DNA of 64,000 nucleotides from an uncultured Bacteroidales bacterium (GTDB lineage: Bacteria > Bacteroidota > Bacteroidia > Bacteroidales > UBA932): the NCBI GenBank assembly GCA_946999645.1, contig CAMQDS010000001.1, positions 235,661-299,660 of the forward strand. Direction: 5' to 3'. The notes under the pieces were generated by a model. That model saw only the letters and a program-made list of their open reading frames with translations. It had not been told where the DNA came from and did not search any database. Of this stretch, positions 1-8,816 are shown piece by piece. Position numbers and translations under genes: made by a program. Within the stretch, counting starts at the first letter, position 1. Each line of letters starts with the position of its first letter.

Positions 1-426
1 ATTAAAGAATCTGAGGGGGTTAAGTTGGACCCTAAATTCAAGAAAAGAAATTATACGATGGTAGATACTACTCATTTTAATAAAGTAATAAACGGTATGT
101 GGCGGGCTGTAAACAGTGGCTTCGGTTCAGGAGGAACTGCAAGTATTGCAGCTGTGCCAGGATTGGATATATGTGGAAAAACCGGTACGGCACAAAATCC
201 AAGAGGAGCCGACAATTCGGTGTTCATTTGTTTTGCACCAAAGGATAAGCCTAAAATAGCAGTAGTAGCATATATAGAAAACGCTGGATTTGGTGCTGCA
301 TGGGCATGCCCTATAGCATCCCTTCTAATTGAAAAATACCTTACTGGTACAATAAGAGATGAACGTAAACCGTTAGAAGACAGGGTTATGCAAGGAAATC
401 TAATGTCAAGAGTTAAAACTTATTAG
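1..426 (+). CDS. mrdA: Penicillin-binding protein 2, C-terminal part (5' end outside window)
   Basis: The frame is open from base 1, so this is the tail of a longer gene. It encodes the end of a class B penicillin-binding protein, the transpeptidase that cross-links peptidoglycan during cell elongation. The KTGTAQ motif (the conserved KTG box of the transpeptidase active site) is visible; the SxxK and SxN boxes must lie upstream of the window. RodA follows one base after the stop, the usual mrdA-mrdB pairing, which supports PBP2 rather than the division protein FtsI. In many bacteria this pair follows mreBCD. The identity is secure for the family and strong for PBP2 because of the neighbour. 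Confidence 0.9.
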   Translation: MKESEGVKLDPKFKKRNYTMVDTTHFNKVINGMWRAVNSGFGSGGTASIAAVPGLDICGKTGTAQNPRGADNSVFICFAPKDKPKIAVVAYIENAGFGAAWACPIASLLIEKYLTGTIRDERKPLEDRVMQGNLMSRVKTY

Positions 427-427
427 A

Positions 428-1894
428 ATGGAGGACGTATTCAAAGGCAGGAGTATAAGTCAATCCTATGACTGGAAATTAGTTATCTATTATCTTTTAT
501 TAGTAATAATAGGTATTGTAAATATATATGCATCTGTACATTCATCCGAACCTTCCAATCTTCTTGATTGGAACTTACGAAGTGGAAAACAGTTCATCTG
601 GATTTTGACAGGATTAGGACTTGCTGCAGCAATAATGTTTTTAATTTCTCCACGATTATGGGAAAGCGGAGCGATAATGTTTTATCTAATAATCACTTTG
701 CTACTTGTTGCAGTTATCTTTCTTGGAGTGGAAGTTAAAGGCTCTCGCTCATGGTTTGAGTTTGGCCCAGTACGATTTCAACCAGCAGAGGTCTCAAAAA
801 TCTCTACATCTCTGCTCCTTTCATTTGTAATCAGCAAGTCCAATTTCAAAATAACCAATACAAAAGATTTTTTGACTGTCGCAGGAATTATAATTCTACC
901 GATGTTGATCATTCTTGCAGAGAGTGAAACAGGTTCTGCTCTTGTATACATAGGGTTTATATTTATGCTTTATAGAGAAGGACTTTCAGGATGGTTTCTT
1001 GCTGTTTTGGGTGTTTCTATACTTCTATTCATTCTGACTTTAACAGTTTCTCCTTATGTTTCATTACTTGTCCTTATAGGCATAGTGACTTTTATCAATG
1101 CGTTAAATACTGGTAAGATAGGCAGATGGATTCTTATTTACGGATCATGTATATTAATTTTGGCATTTTTCCCGGCTTTTTGGGATATGATATGTAAAAT
1201 AACAGAAAATAATTCATTGTCATTTTTATCTAAGATAAAACCTATTTATATTTTAGCCGGTATATCAGTTGCGACTCTACCTGTTCATATTTATAAAGGA
1301 TACATAAAAAAAGATAATTTCAAAATGGTATCAGTTGCAGCATATATTGCTGGTTTGCTATTAGTATTCTCTACTTCATTCATATTCAACGACGTACTTC
1401 AAGAACACCAAAGAAAAAGAATAGAAGTCTTACTTGGTATGAAAGAAGATCCTTCAGGGGTGGGTTACAATGTAAATCAGTCAATGATTGCCATAGGTTC
1501 TGGAGGATTGATGGGTAAAGGTTTTCTAAAAGGTACACAGACTACTTTCGGCTTTGTGCCAGAGCAGAGTACAGATTTTATTTTCTGTACCATAGGTGAG
1601 GAGTGGGGTTTTATTGGAAGCAGTGTAGTTATTATTATATATGCACTTATGATATGGAGAATTATACGTGATGCAGAAAACAGCCGTAAAAAATTTACAA
1701 GAATATACGGTTACTGTGTCGCCTCCTGTCTGTTTATGCACTTATTTATTAATATTGGCATGACAATAGGTATAATGCCCGTTATTGGCATACCATTGCC
1801 TTTACTAAGTTATGGAGGCTCTTCATTATGGGCCTTTACAGTGATGATTTTTATCTTTATAGTACTTTATCACGAAGAAAAAAAATATTTCTAA
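428..1894 (+). CDS. mrdB: Rod shape-determining protein RodA (SEDS glycosyltransferase)
   Basis: RodA is the SEDS-family peptidoglycan polymerase that works with PBP2 in the inner membrane during elongation. The protein has 488 residues with many hydrophobic segments. Family signatures include the GSRSWFEFGPVRFQPAE stretch near residue 110 and the C-terminal region with PEQSTDFIF and GIPLPLLSYGGSS. It is longer than the roughly 370-residue enterobacterial RodA: an extra hydrophobic block of about 100 residues lies between roughly residues 195 and 310. I believe long RodA forms are common in Bacteroidota, so this is not taken as an anomaly. The start ATG lies one base after the mrdA stop, so the two are likely co-transcribed. 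Confidence 0.93.
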   Translation: MEDVFKGRSISQSYDWKLVIYYLLLVIIGIVNIYASVHSSEPSNLLDWNLRSGKQFIWILTGLGLAAAIMFLISPRLWESGAIMFYLIITLLLVAVIFLGVEVKGSRSWFEFGPVRFQPAEVSKISTSLLLSFVISKSNFKITNTKDFLTVAGIIILPMLIILAESETGSALVYIGFIFMLYREGLSGWFLAVLGVSILLFILTLTVSPYVSLLVLIGIVTFINALNTGKIGRWILIYGSCILILAFFPAFWDMICKITENNSLSFLSKIKPIYILAGISVATLPVHIYKGYIKKDNFKMVSVAAYIAGLLLVFSTSFIFNDVLQEHQRKRIEVLLGMKEDPSGVGYNVNQSMIAIGSGGLMGKGFLKGTQTTFGFVPEQSTDFIFCTIGEEWGFIGSSVVIIIYALMIWRIIRDAENSRKKFTRIYGYCVASCLFMHLFINIGMTIGIMPVIGIPLPLLSYGGSSLWAFTVMIFIFIVLYHEEKKYF

Positions 1895-1919
1895 GACAAA
1901 TCCGCTAAAATAAAAAAAA

Positions 1920-1951
1920 GATGTCCGTAAACTTTTCGGCTTGCGGACATC
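1920..1951 (-). terminator. Rho-independent terminator for the peroxiredoxin gene
   Basis: An 8-bp inverted repeat GATGTCCG/CGGACATC (1920-1927 and 1944-1951). Read on the minus strand the hairpin is followed by a long T run (the A run at 1912-1919 on the plus strand). It lies 25 bases past the peroxiredoxin stop. It might also stop mrdB transcripts, although the plus-strand tail is not a T run. Confidence 0.75.
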
Positions 1952-1975
1952 AATATATATTAAATTAACAGAGTT

Positions 1976-2695
1976 TTACTTACCAAGTTCTTTTTCAATT
2001 TCTTCTTTTGAGATTTTTTTCGTGCAGAAGAACCAATCATAGCAATGTATATTATCCTTATCGGAAGATTCCATTCTTTCTTTTGCAACACCGCAAGAAC
2101 CTGCTGTAGGTACAATAACCTCATCGCCTGGTCTCCAATCTGCAGGAAGAGCTACATTGAAATTATCTACTGTCTGTAATCCAATAAGCACACGCTTAAT
2201 CTCATCAAAGTTTCTACCAAGTGAAAGAGGATAATAGAGAATTGTACGAATGGTATCCTTAGGATCTATGAAGAATACGGCACGAACTGCTGCTGTGCTG
2301 CTCTCGTTAGGCTGAAGCATACCATAGAGCTTTGCTACATTCATACTAATATCTGCTATCAATGGGAACTTTGGTTCAACACCCTTATAACCTTTCCAGT
2401 CAATCTTTTCTTTAATAGTTCTTAACCATGCAATGTGGCTGTAAAGACCATCAACTGAAAGACCTACTAACTGGCAATTCAGAGCTTCAAATTCTTTTGA
2501 AAGACTTCCAAATCTTACAAACTCAGATGTACATACAGGGGTAAAGTCTGCAGGATGGCTAAAAAGAATTTTCCATTTACCTTTAAAATCTCCAGGAAAA
2601 TTTATTTCACCTTGTGTTGTCACTGCCTTAAACTGAGGAGCTTTATCTCCTAAACGAGGCATCTGATTAAATTGTTGAGTAATCTCGTTTTCCAT
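1976..2695 (-). CDS. Peroxiredoxin, AhpC/Prx6-type with C-terminal cysteines
   Basis: A thiol peroxidase that reduces hydrogen peroxide and organic hydroperoxides in the cytoplasm. The peroxidatic cysteine is C55 in HPADFTPVCTSEF, the classic PxxxTxxC active site. The protein has 239 residues. It also carries C201, C218 and C224 near the C-terminus. The six-residue spacing of the last two resembles the resolving cysteines of long archaeal-type thioredoxin peroxidases (Prx6 group), so a disulfide cycle rather than a pure 1-Cys cycle is likely (inference). It is transcribed divergently from oxyR over a 135-base region with a candidate operator at its -33 box, so peroxide induction by OxyR is the natural expectation. 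Confidence 0.9.
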   Translation of the reverse strand: MENEITQQFNQMPRLGDKAPQFKAVTTQGEINFPGDFKGKWKILFSHPADFTPVCTSEFVRFGSLSKEFEALNCQLVGLSVDGLYSHIAWLRTIKEKIDWKGYKGVEPKFPLIADISMNVAKLYGMLQPNESSTAAVRAVFFIDPKDTIRTILYYPLSLGRNFDEIKRVLIGLQTVDNFNVALPADWRPGDEVIVPTAGSCGVAKERMESSDKDNIHCYDWFFCTKKISKEEIEKELGK

Positions 2696-2757
2696 AATAT
2701 CTATTTTTTAATTTTTATAATCTAATACTTTTAATTGTTCTAAATTAATTTCGATAA

Positions 2758-2789
2758 CAAATATAAACCTTATATTATTATCTATCAAA
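2758..2789 (-). promoter_or_regulatory. Peroxiredoxin promoter (Bacteroidota -33/-7 type)
   Basis: On the minus strand the -7 box reads TATATTTG (plus-strand 2758-2765). A TTTG -33 box lies at 2786-2789 with a 20-base spacer. This matches the TTTG-N19-21-TAnnTTTG consensus of the Bacteroidota housekeeping sigma factor. The -33 box sits inside the palindrome at 2780-2794. Confidence 0.7.
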
Positions 2790-2794
2790 TAGAT
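2780..2794. promoter_or_regulatory. Candidate OxyR operator between peroxiredoxin gene and oxyR
   Basis: A perfect 6-bp inverted repeat ATCTAT-caa-ATAGAT. It fits the T-N11-A pattern bound by LysR-type regulators, and CTAT/ATAG half sites are those seen in enteric OxyR sites. It overlaps the -33 box of the peroxiredoxin promoter and ends six bases before the oxyR -7 box, so it could serve both activation and autoregulation. Assignment to OxyR is inference from position. Confidence 0.5.
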
Positions 2795-2800
2795 TATTTT

Positions 2801-2808
2801 TATATTTG
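2801..2808 (+). promoter_or_regulatory. oxyR promoter -7 box
   Basis: TATATTTG matches TAnnTTTG and lies 22 bases before the oxyR ATG. No TTTG -33 box is visible at the expected distance, where the candidate operator begins instead. Confidence 0.5.
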
Positions 2809-2830
2809 TATTGAAGAAATCGATATAAAT

Positions 2831-3760
2831 ATGACATTGCAACAAATGGAATATATAGTGGCTGTCGATAAATACAGGCAATTTGTGAAAGCCGCAGAAT
2901 CATGCAATATCACGCAATCAACTCTGAGTGCTATGATTCTTAAATTGGAGGAAGAATTGGACGTCCAGATTTTTGACAGGAAAGCTCATCCATTAGTTCC
3001 GACACCTGTAGGAGAGAAGGTTATTTCACAAGCAAAAATAGTTCTGTCAAATGCGGAACACCTTAAAGAAATGATAATGTCCGAACAACAGCAGGAATCT
3101 GGAGAATTATCTCTTGGGGTTATACCTACTGTTTCTCCATATATTATTCCTGGATTATTTAGAATGTTACGGAGTAAATATCCTAATCTGACTTTAAGAG
3201 CATCTGAATCAATGACATCTACTTTAATCAGGAAACTGATGAGTGCTGAAATTGATGTTGCTCTTATGTCTACTCCTTTAGAACACGAGGATTTATTGGA
3301 GATTCCTCTTTATTATGAAAAATTTCTCGCTTATATTTCACCTAATGAAGAAACTATATTGGCAAAGCCTGAAATTTGTATTGATGACATCCCGACTGAA
3401 CATTTATGGGTTCTTCAAGATGGACATTGCTTAAGAAATCAGGTTATGAATATATGTAAGCATAATTCAGGTTATGCCTCTATGTATGAAGCAGGTAGCA
3501 TAGATACTCTGGTAAGGATTGTAGATATTAACGGAGGATATACAATCATACCGGAACTCCACGTTGCTCTTCTTTCAGATAGCCAAAAGAAAAGAGTAAG
3601 AAGAATTGTAAGTCCTGAGCCAGTAAGAGAAATTTCACTCGTGATAAGACAAGATTATATCAGGGAAAGAATGCTCAATATTTTATCTGAATGTATACAA
3701 AGTATAATACCGGCACCTATGATAGACAGTCGCCTAAAGAAATTTGCTATTAAGTTGTAA
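2831..3760 (+). CDS. oxyR: Hydrogen peroxide-responsive LysR-family activator OxyR
   Basis: A 309-residue LysR-type regulator: N-terminal winged helix-turn-helix (about residues 1-60) and C-terminal LysR substrate-binding domain (about 90-295). Both redox cysteines of OxyR are present in DGHCLRNQVMNIC, at C200 and C209, with the same nine-residue offset as C199/C208 in the Escherichia coli protein, where peroxide forms a disulfide between them. This separates it from generic LysR proteins. It is divergent from a peroxiredoxin gene, the expected regulon member. A strong hairpin at 3778-3814 ends the transcript. Sequence and context agree well. Confidence 0.93.
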   Translation: MTLQQMEYIVAVDKYRQFVKAAESCNITQSTLSAMILKLEEELDVQIFDRKAHPLVPTPVGEKVISQAKIVLSNAEHLKEMIMSEQQQESGELSLGVIPTVSPYIIPGLFRMLRSKYPNLTLRASESMTSTLIRKLMSAEIDVALMSTPLEHEDLLEIPLYYEKFLAYISPNEETILAKPEICIDDIPTEHLWVLQDGHCLRNQVMNICKHNSGYASMYEAGSIDTLVRIVDINGGYTIIPELHVALLSDSQKKRVRRIVSPEPVREISLVIRQDYIRERMLNILSECIQSIIPAPMIDSRLKKFAIKL

Positions 3761-3777
3761 ATATAGGCATTAAATAA

Positions 3778-3814
3778 ATTAAGCCTTCTGTCCTTTTTGA
3801 ACAGAAGGCTTAAT
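3778..3814. terminator. Bidirectional terminator between oxyR and tRNA-Leu
   Basis: A 13-bp perfect inverted repeat (3778-3790 with 3802-3814, core AAGCCTTCTG/CAGAAGGCTT) around an 11-base loop. It lies 17 bases after the oxyR stop and 10 bases beyond the 3' end of the minus-strand tRNA. T-rich sequence follows on the minus side. It likely serves both transcripts. Confidence 0.75.
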
Positions 3815-3824
3815 ATTGTTATAG

Positions 3825-3910
3825 TGCTTCAGACGGGACTCGAACCCGTACAGGCATTTCTGCCCAAGGGATTTTAAGTCCCTCGTGTCTACCAATTCCA
3901 CCACCAAAGC
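3825..3910 (-). tRNA. tRNA-Leu (anticodon TAA)
   Basis: On the minus strand an 86-base class II tRNA with long variable arm. The acceptor stem GCTTTGG pairs with CTGAAGC, including wobble pairs. The anticodon loop is CTTAAAA, giving anticodon TAA, which reads the leucine codon UUA. The T arm contains the standard GGTTCGAGTCC core. The CCA end is not encoded after the discriminator A. UUA is a heavily used codon in an AT-rich genome. Confidence 0.95.
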
Positions 3911-3950
3911 TTACCCGACATGAACTAATTGGAACAGGTCGTTTATTTGA

Positions 3951-3981
3951 CAAATATACAAAGATTTCACAAATTCTCAAT
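3951..3981 (-). promoter_or_regulatory. Promoter for tRNA-Leu
   Basis: On the minus strand, ATTG (plus-strand 3978-3981), a 19-base spacer, then TATATTTG (3951-3958). The -7 box ends about 40 bases before the tRNA 5' end. The -33 box matches TTTG in three of four bases. The site lies just past the topA stop, so the tRNA does not depend on topA transcription. Confidence 0.6.
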
Positions 3982-3999
3982 ATATTTTCCTAAATGCCA

Positions 4000-6324
4000 C
4001 TATTTTTTCTTTTGCTTGCTTGGGTATGACCGTTTTCCACTTGGGGTCGTATTGCTGACAATCTCTTTGCACTTTTCTTCAGTCAAAGACTCTATATCAA
4101 CACCTTTAGGTATTTTATAATTACCGCCGTCATGTTTTATGTATGGACCGTAACGCCCATTTACAACCTGAATATCACTTTCTTTAAATTCTTTGATTAC
4201 AGTATTTGCCGGGGTCCTTTTTGCCGATTCTTCAATAAGACTTATACATTCTTCAAGGCTTATTTTAAGTGGGTCACTTCCCTTAGGAATGGATATATTT
4301 TTGTCTGCAAATTTAAGATAAGGTCCAAATCTTCCTTGTGTTGCAATTATTTCAGTACCGTTATATGTCCCGACTGTTCTTGGAAGTTGAAACAGTTTTA
4401 TGGCTTGGTCAAGTGTAATATTTTCAATGAGTTGTCCATTAGCTAAATTAGCAAATTGTCTGTTTTCACCTTCTCCTTTTTGAATGTACGGCCCGTATTG
4501 TCCAAATTTTGCTACTATCATCTGACCGTCTTTAGGATCTTTTCCTAGTTCTCTTGATACTCTTTCATATTCCTTATTACCAAGGACTTCTTCAACTTTT
4601 TTATGGAATGGAGTATAGAATTCGGCTATTACATTGTTCCATACTTTTTCGCCTTCTGCAATCTCGTCAAAATCTTTCTCTACGTCGGCTGTAAAGTCAT
4701 AGTTCATAATAGTTTCAAAATTCTTTACAAGGTAATCAGATACTATCATTCCTATTTCTTGAGGCAATAGTTTACCTTTTTCAGCCCCTAAATTTTCAAT
4801 TCTTGGAACAGTTTTAATTATTCCGTTTTTAAGAATAAGGTCTTCAACCTGAATTTTTTCTCCTTCCGTATCTCCTTTTACAAGATAGCCTCGTCCTGTC
4901 GTAAGTGTAGAAATTATAGGAGCATATGTAGAAGGTCTTCCTATACCTAATTCTTCGAGTTTCTTAACTAATGATGCTTCTGAATATCTCGAAGGGGCAG
5001 ATGTGAATTTTGATGATGCCGTAATACTCTCTGGTTTCAATATAGTTCCTATCGCTATTTCAGGAAGTATCAACTCTTCTTCTTCATCCTGAGGCTCATC
5101 TTTTCCTTCAATGTATACTTTCAGAAATCCGTCAAATATAATTTGGGTCGCTTGGATGGAAAATACTTCTTCTCTCTTGTCAGAAGCTACTTTAATATCT
5201 GTTCTAAGTACTTTGGCTTCAGACATCTGAGACGCTATAGTCCTTTTCCATATAAGACTATAAAGTTTTTTCTCTTGAGGAGTTCCATCTATATTTTTAT
5301 TTTCTATGTATGTCGGTCTTATTGCCTCGTGGGCTTCTTGGGCTCCTTTTGACTTAGTTTTGTATTGTCTACCATGAGAATATTCATCTCCGAAATTTGA
5401 ACATATGAATTCCTTTGATTTTCCTAAGGCCAATGAAGATAGATTGGTTGAGTCAGTTCTCATGTATGTGATAAGACCTCTTTCGTAGAGTTGTTGTGCC
5501 AATCTCATAGTAAGGCTCACTGGAAAATGTAGTTTTCTTGCCGCTTCTTGTTGCAGTGTTGAAGTCGTAAATGGGGGTGCAGGAAATCTGTTACCCTCTT
5601 TTTTACTCATTCCAATAACTTTGAATGTAGCATTTTTGCTGTCTTCCAAAAATTTGTATGCTTCTTCTGCACTATTAAAACGCGTATTTAATGTTGCGTT
5701 TACCAATACGTTACTTGGTAATCCTTCAGGGTGGAAAACCGCGTCTACTTTATAGTAATTCTCCTTTTTAAAGTCGATTATCTCTTTTTCTCTATCAACC
5801 ACAAGTCTTAAGGCTACACTCTGAACCCTACCTGCCGATAATTTTGGTTGTATCTTTCTCCACAATAAAGGAGATAATTCAAATCCTACAAGTCTGTCTA
5901 GAACTCTTCGTGCCTGTTGTGCATCAACTAAGTTGTTATCAATATCTCTTGGGTTATCAATAGCTTTTAAAATTGCATTTTTAGTGATTTCATGAAAAAC
6001 GATTCTACGGGTATTCTCTTTTTTAAGTCCAAGAGTTTCAAATAAATGCCAGGATATAGCTTCTCCTTCACGGTCTTCATCGGATGCCAACCAAACTGTT
6101 TTTACCTTTGATGCCAATTTTTTTAGCTCGGACACTACTTTTTTCTTATCTGCTGGGATTACATATTCCGGTTTGAAATTGTTATGCACATCGACACTCA
6201 ATTTTTTACTTTCCAAATCCCGTATATGTCCGAAACTCGGTTTTACTATATAACCTTCACCTAAAAACTTTTGTATTGTTCCAGCCTTTGCTGGAGACTC
6301 AACTATTACAAGATTCCCCTCCAT
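4000..6324 (-). CDS. topA: DNA topoisomerase I (type IA)
   Basis: Relaxes negatively supercoiled DNA by cutting and passing one strand. The 774-residue protein starts with the Toprim domain (NLVIVESPAKAGTIQKFLG; the DEDREGEA acidic motif near residue 80). It carries the active-site tyrosine Y287 in GLITYMRTDST. The C-terminus lacks the four-cysteine zinc fingers of enterobacterial TopA. Instead it has at least three GPYI/GPYL repeat units (from about residue 600) and a basic tail, an arrangement typical of Bacteroidota enzymes. The gene stands alone, divergent from PBP1A across a 120-base region. Confidence 0.95.
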   Translation of the reverse strand: MEGNLVIVESPAKAGTIQKFLGEGYIVKPSFGHIRDLESKKLSVDVHNNFKPEYVIPADKKKVVSELKKLASKVKTVWLASDEDREGEAISWHLFETLGLKKENTRRIVFHEITKNAILKAIDNPRDIDNNLVDAQQARRVLDRLVGFELSPLLWRKIQPKLSAGRVQSVALRLVVDREKEIIDFKKENYYKVDAVFHPEGLPSNVLVNATLNTRFNSAEEAYKFLEDSKNATFKVIGMSKKEGNRFPAPPFTTSTLQQEAARKLHFPVSLTMRLAQQLYERGLITYMRTDSTNLSSLALGKSKEFICSNFGDEYSHGRQYKTKSKGAQEAHEAIRPTYIENKNIDGTPQEKKLYSLIWKRTIASQMSEAKVLRTDIKVASDKREEVFSIQATQIIFDGFLKVYIEGKDEPQDEEEELILPEIAIGTILKPESITASSKFTSAPSRYSEASLVKKLEELGIGRPSTYAPIISTLTTGRGYLVKGDTEGEKIQVEDLILKNGIIKTVPRIENLGAEKGKLLPQEIGMIVSDYLVKNFETIMNYDFTADVEKDFDEIAEGEKVWNNVIAEFYTPFHKKVEEVLGNKEYERVSRELGKDPKDGQMIVAKFGQYGPYIQKGEGENRQFANLANGQLIENITLDQAIKLFQLPRTVGTYNGTEIIATQGRFGPYLKFADKNISIPKGSDPLKISLEECISLIEESAKRTPANTVIKEFKESDIQVVNGRYGPYIKHDGGNYKIPKGVDIESLTEEKCKEIVSNTTPSGKRSYPSKQKKK

Positions 6325-6411
6325 TTTTATTCTAAATTCACAAAATCAATATTAGTACATTATATAAGTGCAAAGTAAGAAACATTAAAGACAATTTTCA
6401 AATTTTATCGT

Positions 6412-6419
6412 TAATTTTG
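6412..6419 (+). promoter_or_regulatory. Promoter -7 box for the PBP1A-ddl-prmC operon
   Basis: TAATTTTG matches TAnnTTTG and lies 25 bases before the PBP1A start. No clear TTTG -33 box is present at 19-21 bases. The remainder of the 6325-6444 gap must hold the topA promoter on the other strand, which I cannot place firmly. Confidence 0.5.
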
Positions 6420-6444
6420 CAGTTTAAATAATACAAGAATAGAT

Positions 6445-8799
6445 ATGTCAGACTCAGAAAATAAAATTATTAAGTGGCTATGGCGGATATTATTTTTTAT
6501 TCCGTTTGGAATATTTTTCTTTCTATTGCTGCTTGTATCGCTTTTTGCAGACATACCTTCTTTTGAGGAATTGGAAAATCCTGACAATAAACTTGCTACT
6601 CAGGTTATTGCACAAGATGGAGAAGTTCTTACTACTTTTCATATTGAAAACAGATCTTATGTAAGTTATGATGAAATCTCTCCTTATGTAATTCAAGCAG
6701 CGGTGGCTACTGAGGATCGTCGTTTCTATAAACATTCAGGTATAGATTTTCAAAGTTTGGGAAGGGTTTTTGTGAGAACTTTACTAATGCGTGATGCAAG
6801 TCAGGGAGGGGGAAGTACAATTACTCAGCAACTTGCAAAGACGCTTTATCCTCGAGCAGATGTGAGAAGTAGGATTCCTGGTGTATACAAAATACGTATG
6901 GTGTGGATTAAATTGAAGGAATGGATAACTGCAGTGAAGATCGAACGCGATTATACTAAGGACGAAATTATTGATATGTACCTTAATGCAGTTTTTTATG
7001 GAAGCAGTGCCTATGGTATCAAGTCTGCATCAAGGACTTTTTTTGCAAAAGATCCTATAGATTTAAATGTGGAAGAAAGTGCAGTTTTGGTAGGTATGGT
7101 AAATAAGCCTACAAGATATAATCCTGCTCTTCATCCGGATAAATCACTTATCAGAAGAAATTTCGTCATTGATAAAATGGCTCAGGCTGGATATTTAAGC
7201 AAAGCAGAACGTGATTCTATAAAGAGGATTCCTATTGTTTTGTCCTATCAGGTTCAGGATCATAATGCAGGTATTGCTCCTTATTTCAGGGATATGCTAA
7301 GGCGTTATATGAGGGCTGGAAAACCTCGGCGCTCAGATTATAGAATTCGTGAGGATTATTCTCTGGACTCGTTGCTATGGGCAACTGATGATCTGTACGG
7401 GTGGCTCGAAAAAAACCGTAAGGCGGACGGCTCAATGTATGACCTTGATAGAGATGGTCTTAAAATATATACGACCATTAACTATAAGATGCAGAAGTAT
7501 GCTGAACAGGCTGTTGTAGAGCATCTTAGTAAGGATCTGCAGAAAAGTTTTCAGAGAGATCTTCGTTCAAAGATAAACAAACCTTTTTCTAACGATGTTC
7601 CAAAGGAAACTATTGATAGGGTTATGCAGCAGGCACGTAAGTGGAGTGACCGTTACCGTATGATGAAAAATGATGGAGCAAGTGAACGTGAGATACTTAG
7701 AAGTTTTTCAAAGCCTCAGAGAATGCGTGTCTTTTCATGGGGAAAGAAAGGCTATATAGACACTACGATGACACCAGATGACTCAATAAGATATTATAAA
7801 TCAATACTTAGAGCATCATTTATGGCAATAGAACCTACTACAGGATATATAAAAGCATATGTCGGCGGTCCTAATTATAGATATTTTAAATATGATAATG
7901 TCCGCCAAGGAAAGCGCCAGGTCGGTTCTACAATAAAGCCTTTCCTTTATACTCTTGCCATGCAGGAAGGAATGACTCCGTGTGATAAGACAGTATGTCT
8001 TCCACAGACCTTTATTGTTGGTAATACTACATGGACTCCTCGTAGTACAGATAAAGAAAATTGGATTGGTAAAACAGTTACTCTTAAATGGGGACTGACT
8101 AACAGTTCCAATAATATTTCTGCTTACTTGATGAAACAATTTGGTCCTCATGCAATGGCAGAAATGATGCGAAAGATGGGGATAACAAGTTACATTGAAG
8201 AAGTGCCATCTCTATGTACAGGTCCTTCAGATCTTTCCCTTTTCGAAATGGTTGCTGCATATAATACTTTTCCTTCAAAAGGTATTTACGTATCCCCTAT
8301 GTTTGTTACCCGTATAGAGGATAATCAAGGAAATGTTATAAGTGACTTTGTAAATAAAAAACGCGAAGCTATAAGTGAACAGACAGCCTATATAATGGCT
8401 TGTATGATGCAAAATGTAGTGAATAATGGTACGGGTGTGCGTTTGAGGTATAAATATGGAATAAAAGCACCGATAGGTGGTAAAACTGGTACTACAAATG
8501 AAAGTGCCGATGGCTGGTTTATCGGTTACACTCCAACTATAACTGCTGGCGTTTGGTGTGGTGCCGAAGACCGTCAGGTTCATTTTCAATCAGGGTATCT
8601 TGGTCAGGGTGCTAATATGGCGTTGCCTATATGGGCATTATTTTACAAAAAAGTTGTGGCGGATGGTACTCTTGGTATTTCAGAAAACGATAACTTTGTA
8701 GGACCTGCCGGCTTGACTGTTGATATGAATTGCAACGACTCTGGCTCTGAAAAATCGATTAAGTCGGAAAGTGAAGAGGCAGAATATTATTTTGATTAA
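6445..8799 (+). CDS. mrcA: Bifunctional penicillin-binding protein 1A (glycosyltransferase/transpeptidase)
   Basis: A class A PBP that polymerises and cross-links peptidoglycan in the periplasm, anchored by one N-terminal membrane segment (about residues 12-34). The GT51 glycosyltransferase domain shows the catalytic glutamate E90 in ATEDRRFYKHSG and the GGSTITQQLAK motif. The transpeptidase domain has the nucleophile S495 in GSTIKPF, the SxN box in NSSNN, and the K680-TGT box. The length of 784 residues suits a PBP1A. It heads an operon with ddl (17-base gap) and prmC (overlap), so cross-linking and precursor synthesis genes are linked. Confidence 0.95.
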   Translation: MSDSENKIIKWLWRILFFIPFGIFFFLLLLVSLFADIPSFEELENPDNKLATQVIAQDGEVLTTFHIENRSYVSYDEISPYVIQAAVATEDRRFYKHSGIDFQSLGRVFVRTLLMRDASQGGGSTITQQLAKTLYPRADVRSRIPGVYKIRMVWIKLKEWITAVKIERDYTKDEIIDMYLNAVFYGSSAYGIKSASRTFFAKDPIDLNVEESAVLVGMVNKPTRYNPALHPDKSLIRRNFVIDKMAQAGYLSKAERDSIKRIPIVLSYQVQDHNAGIAPYFRDMLRRYMRAGKPRRSDYRIREDYSLDSLLWATDDLYGWLEKNRKADGSMYDLDRDGLKIYTTINYKMQKYAEQAVVEHLSKDLQKSFQRDLRSKINKPFSNDVPKETIDRVMQQARKWSDRYRMMKNDGASEREILRSFSKPQRMRVFSWGKKGYIDTTMTPDDSIRYYKSILRASFMAIEPTTGYIKAYVGGPNYRYFKYDNVRQGKRQVGSTIKPFLYTLAMQEGMTPCDKTVCLPQTFIVGNTTWTPRSTDKENWIGKTVTLKWGLTNSSNNISAYLMKQFGPHAMAEMMRKMGITSYIEEVPSLCTGPSDLSLFEMVAAYNTFPSKGIYVSPMFVTRIEDNQGNVISDFVNKKREAISEQTAYIMACMMQNVVNNGTGVRLRYKYGIKAPIGGKTGTTNESADGWFIGYTPTITAGVWCGAEDRQVHFQSGYLGQGANMALPIWALFYKKVVADGTLGISENDNFVGPAGLTVDMNCNDSGSEKSIKSESEEAEYYFD

Positions 8800-8816
8800 A
8801 GTTTAAAATCTCTTAT

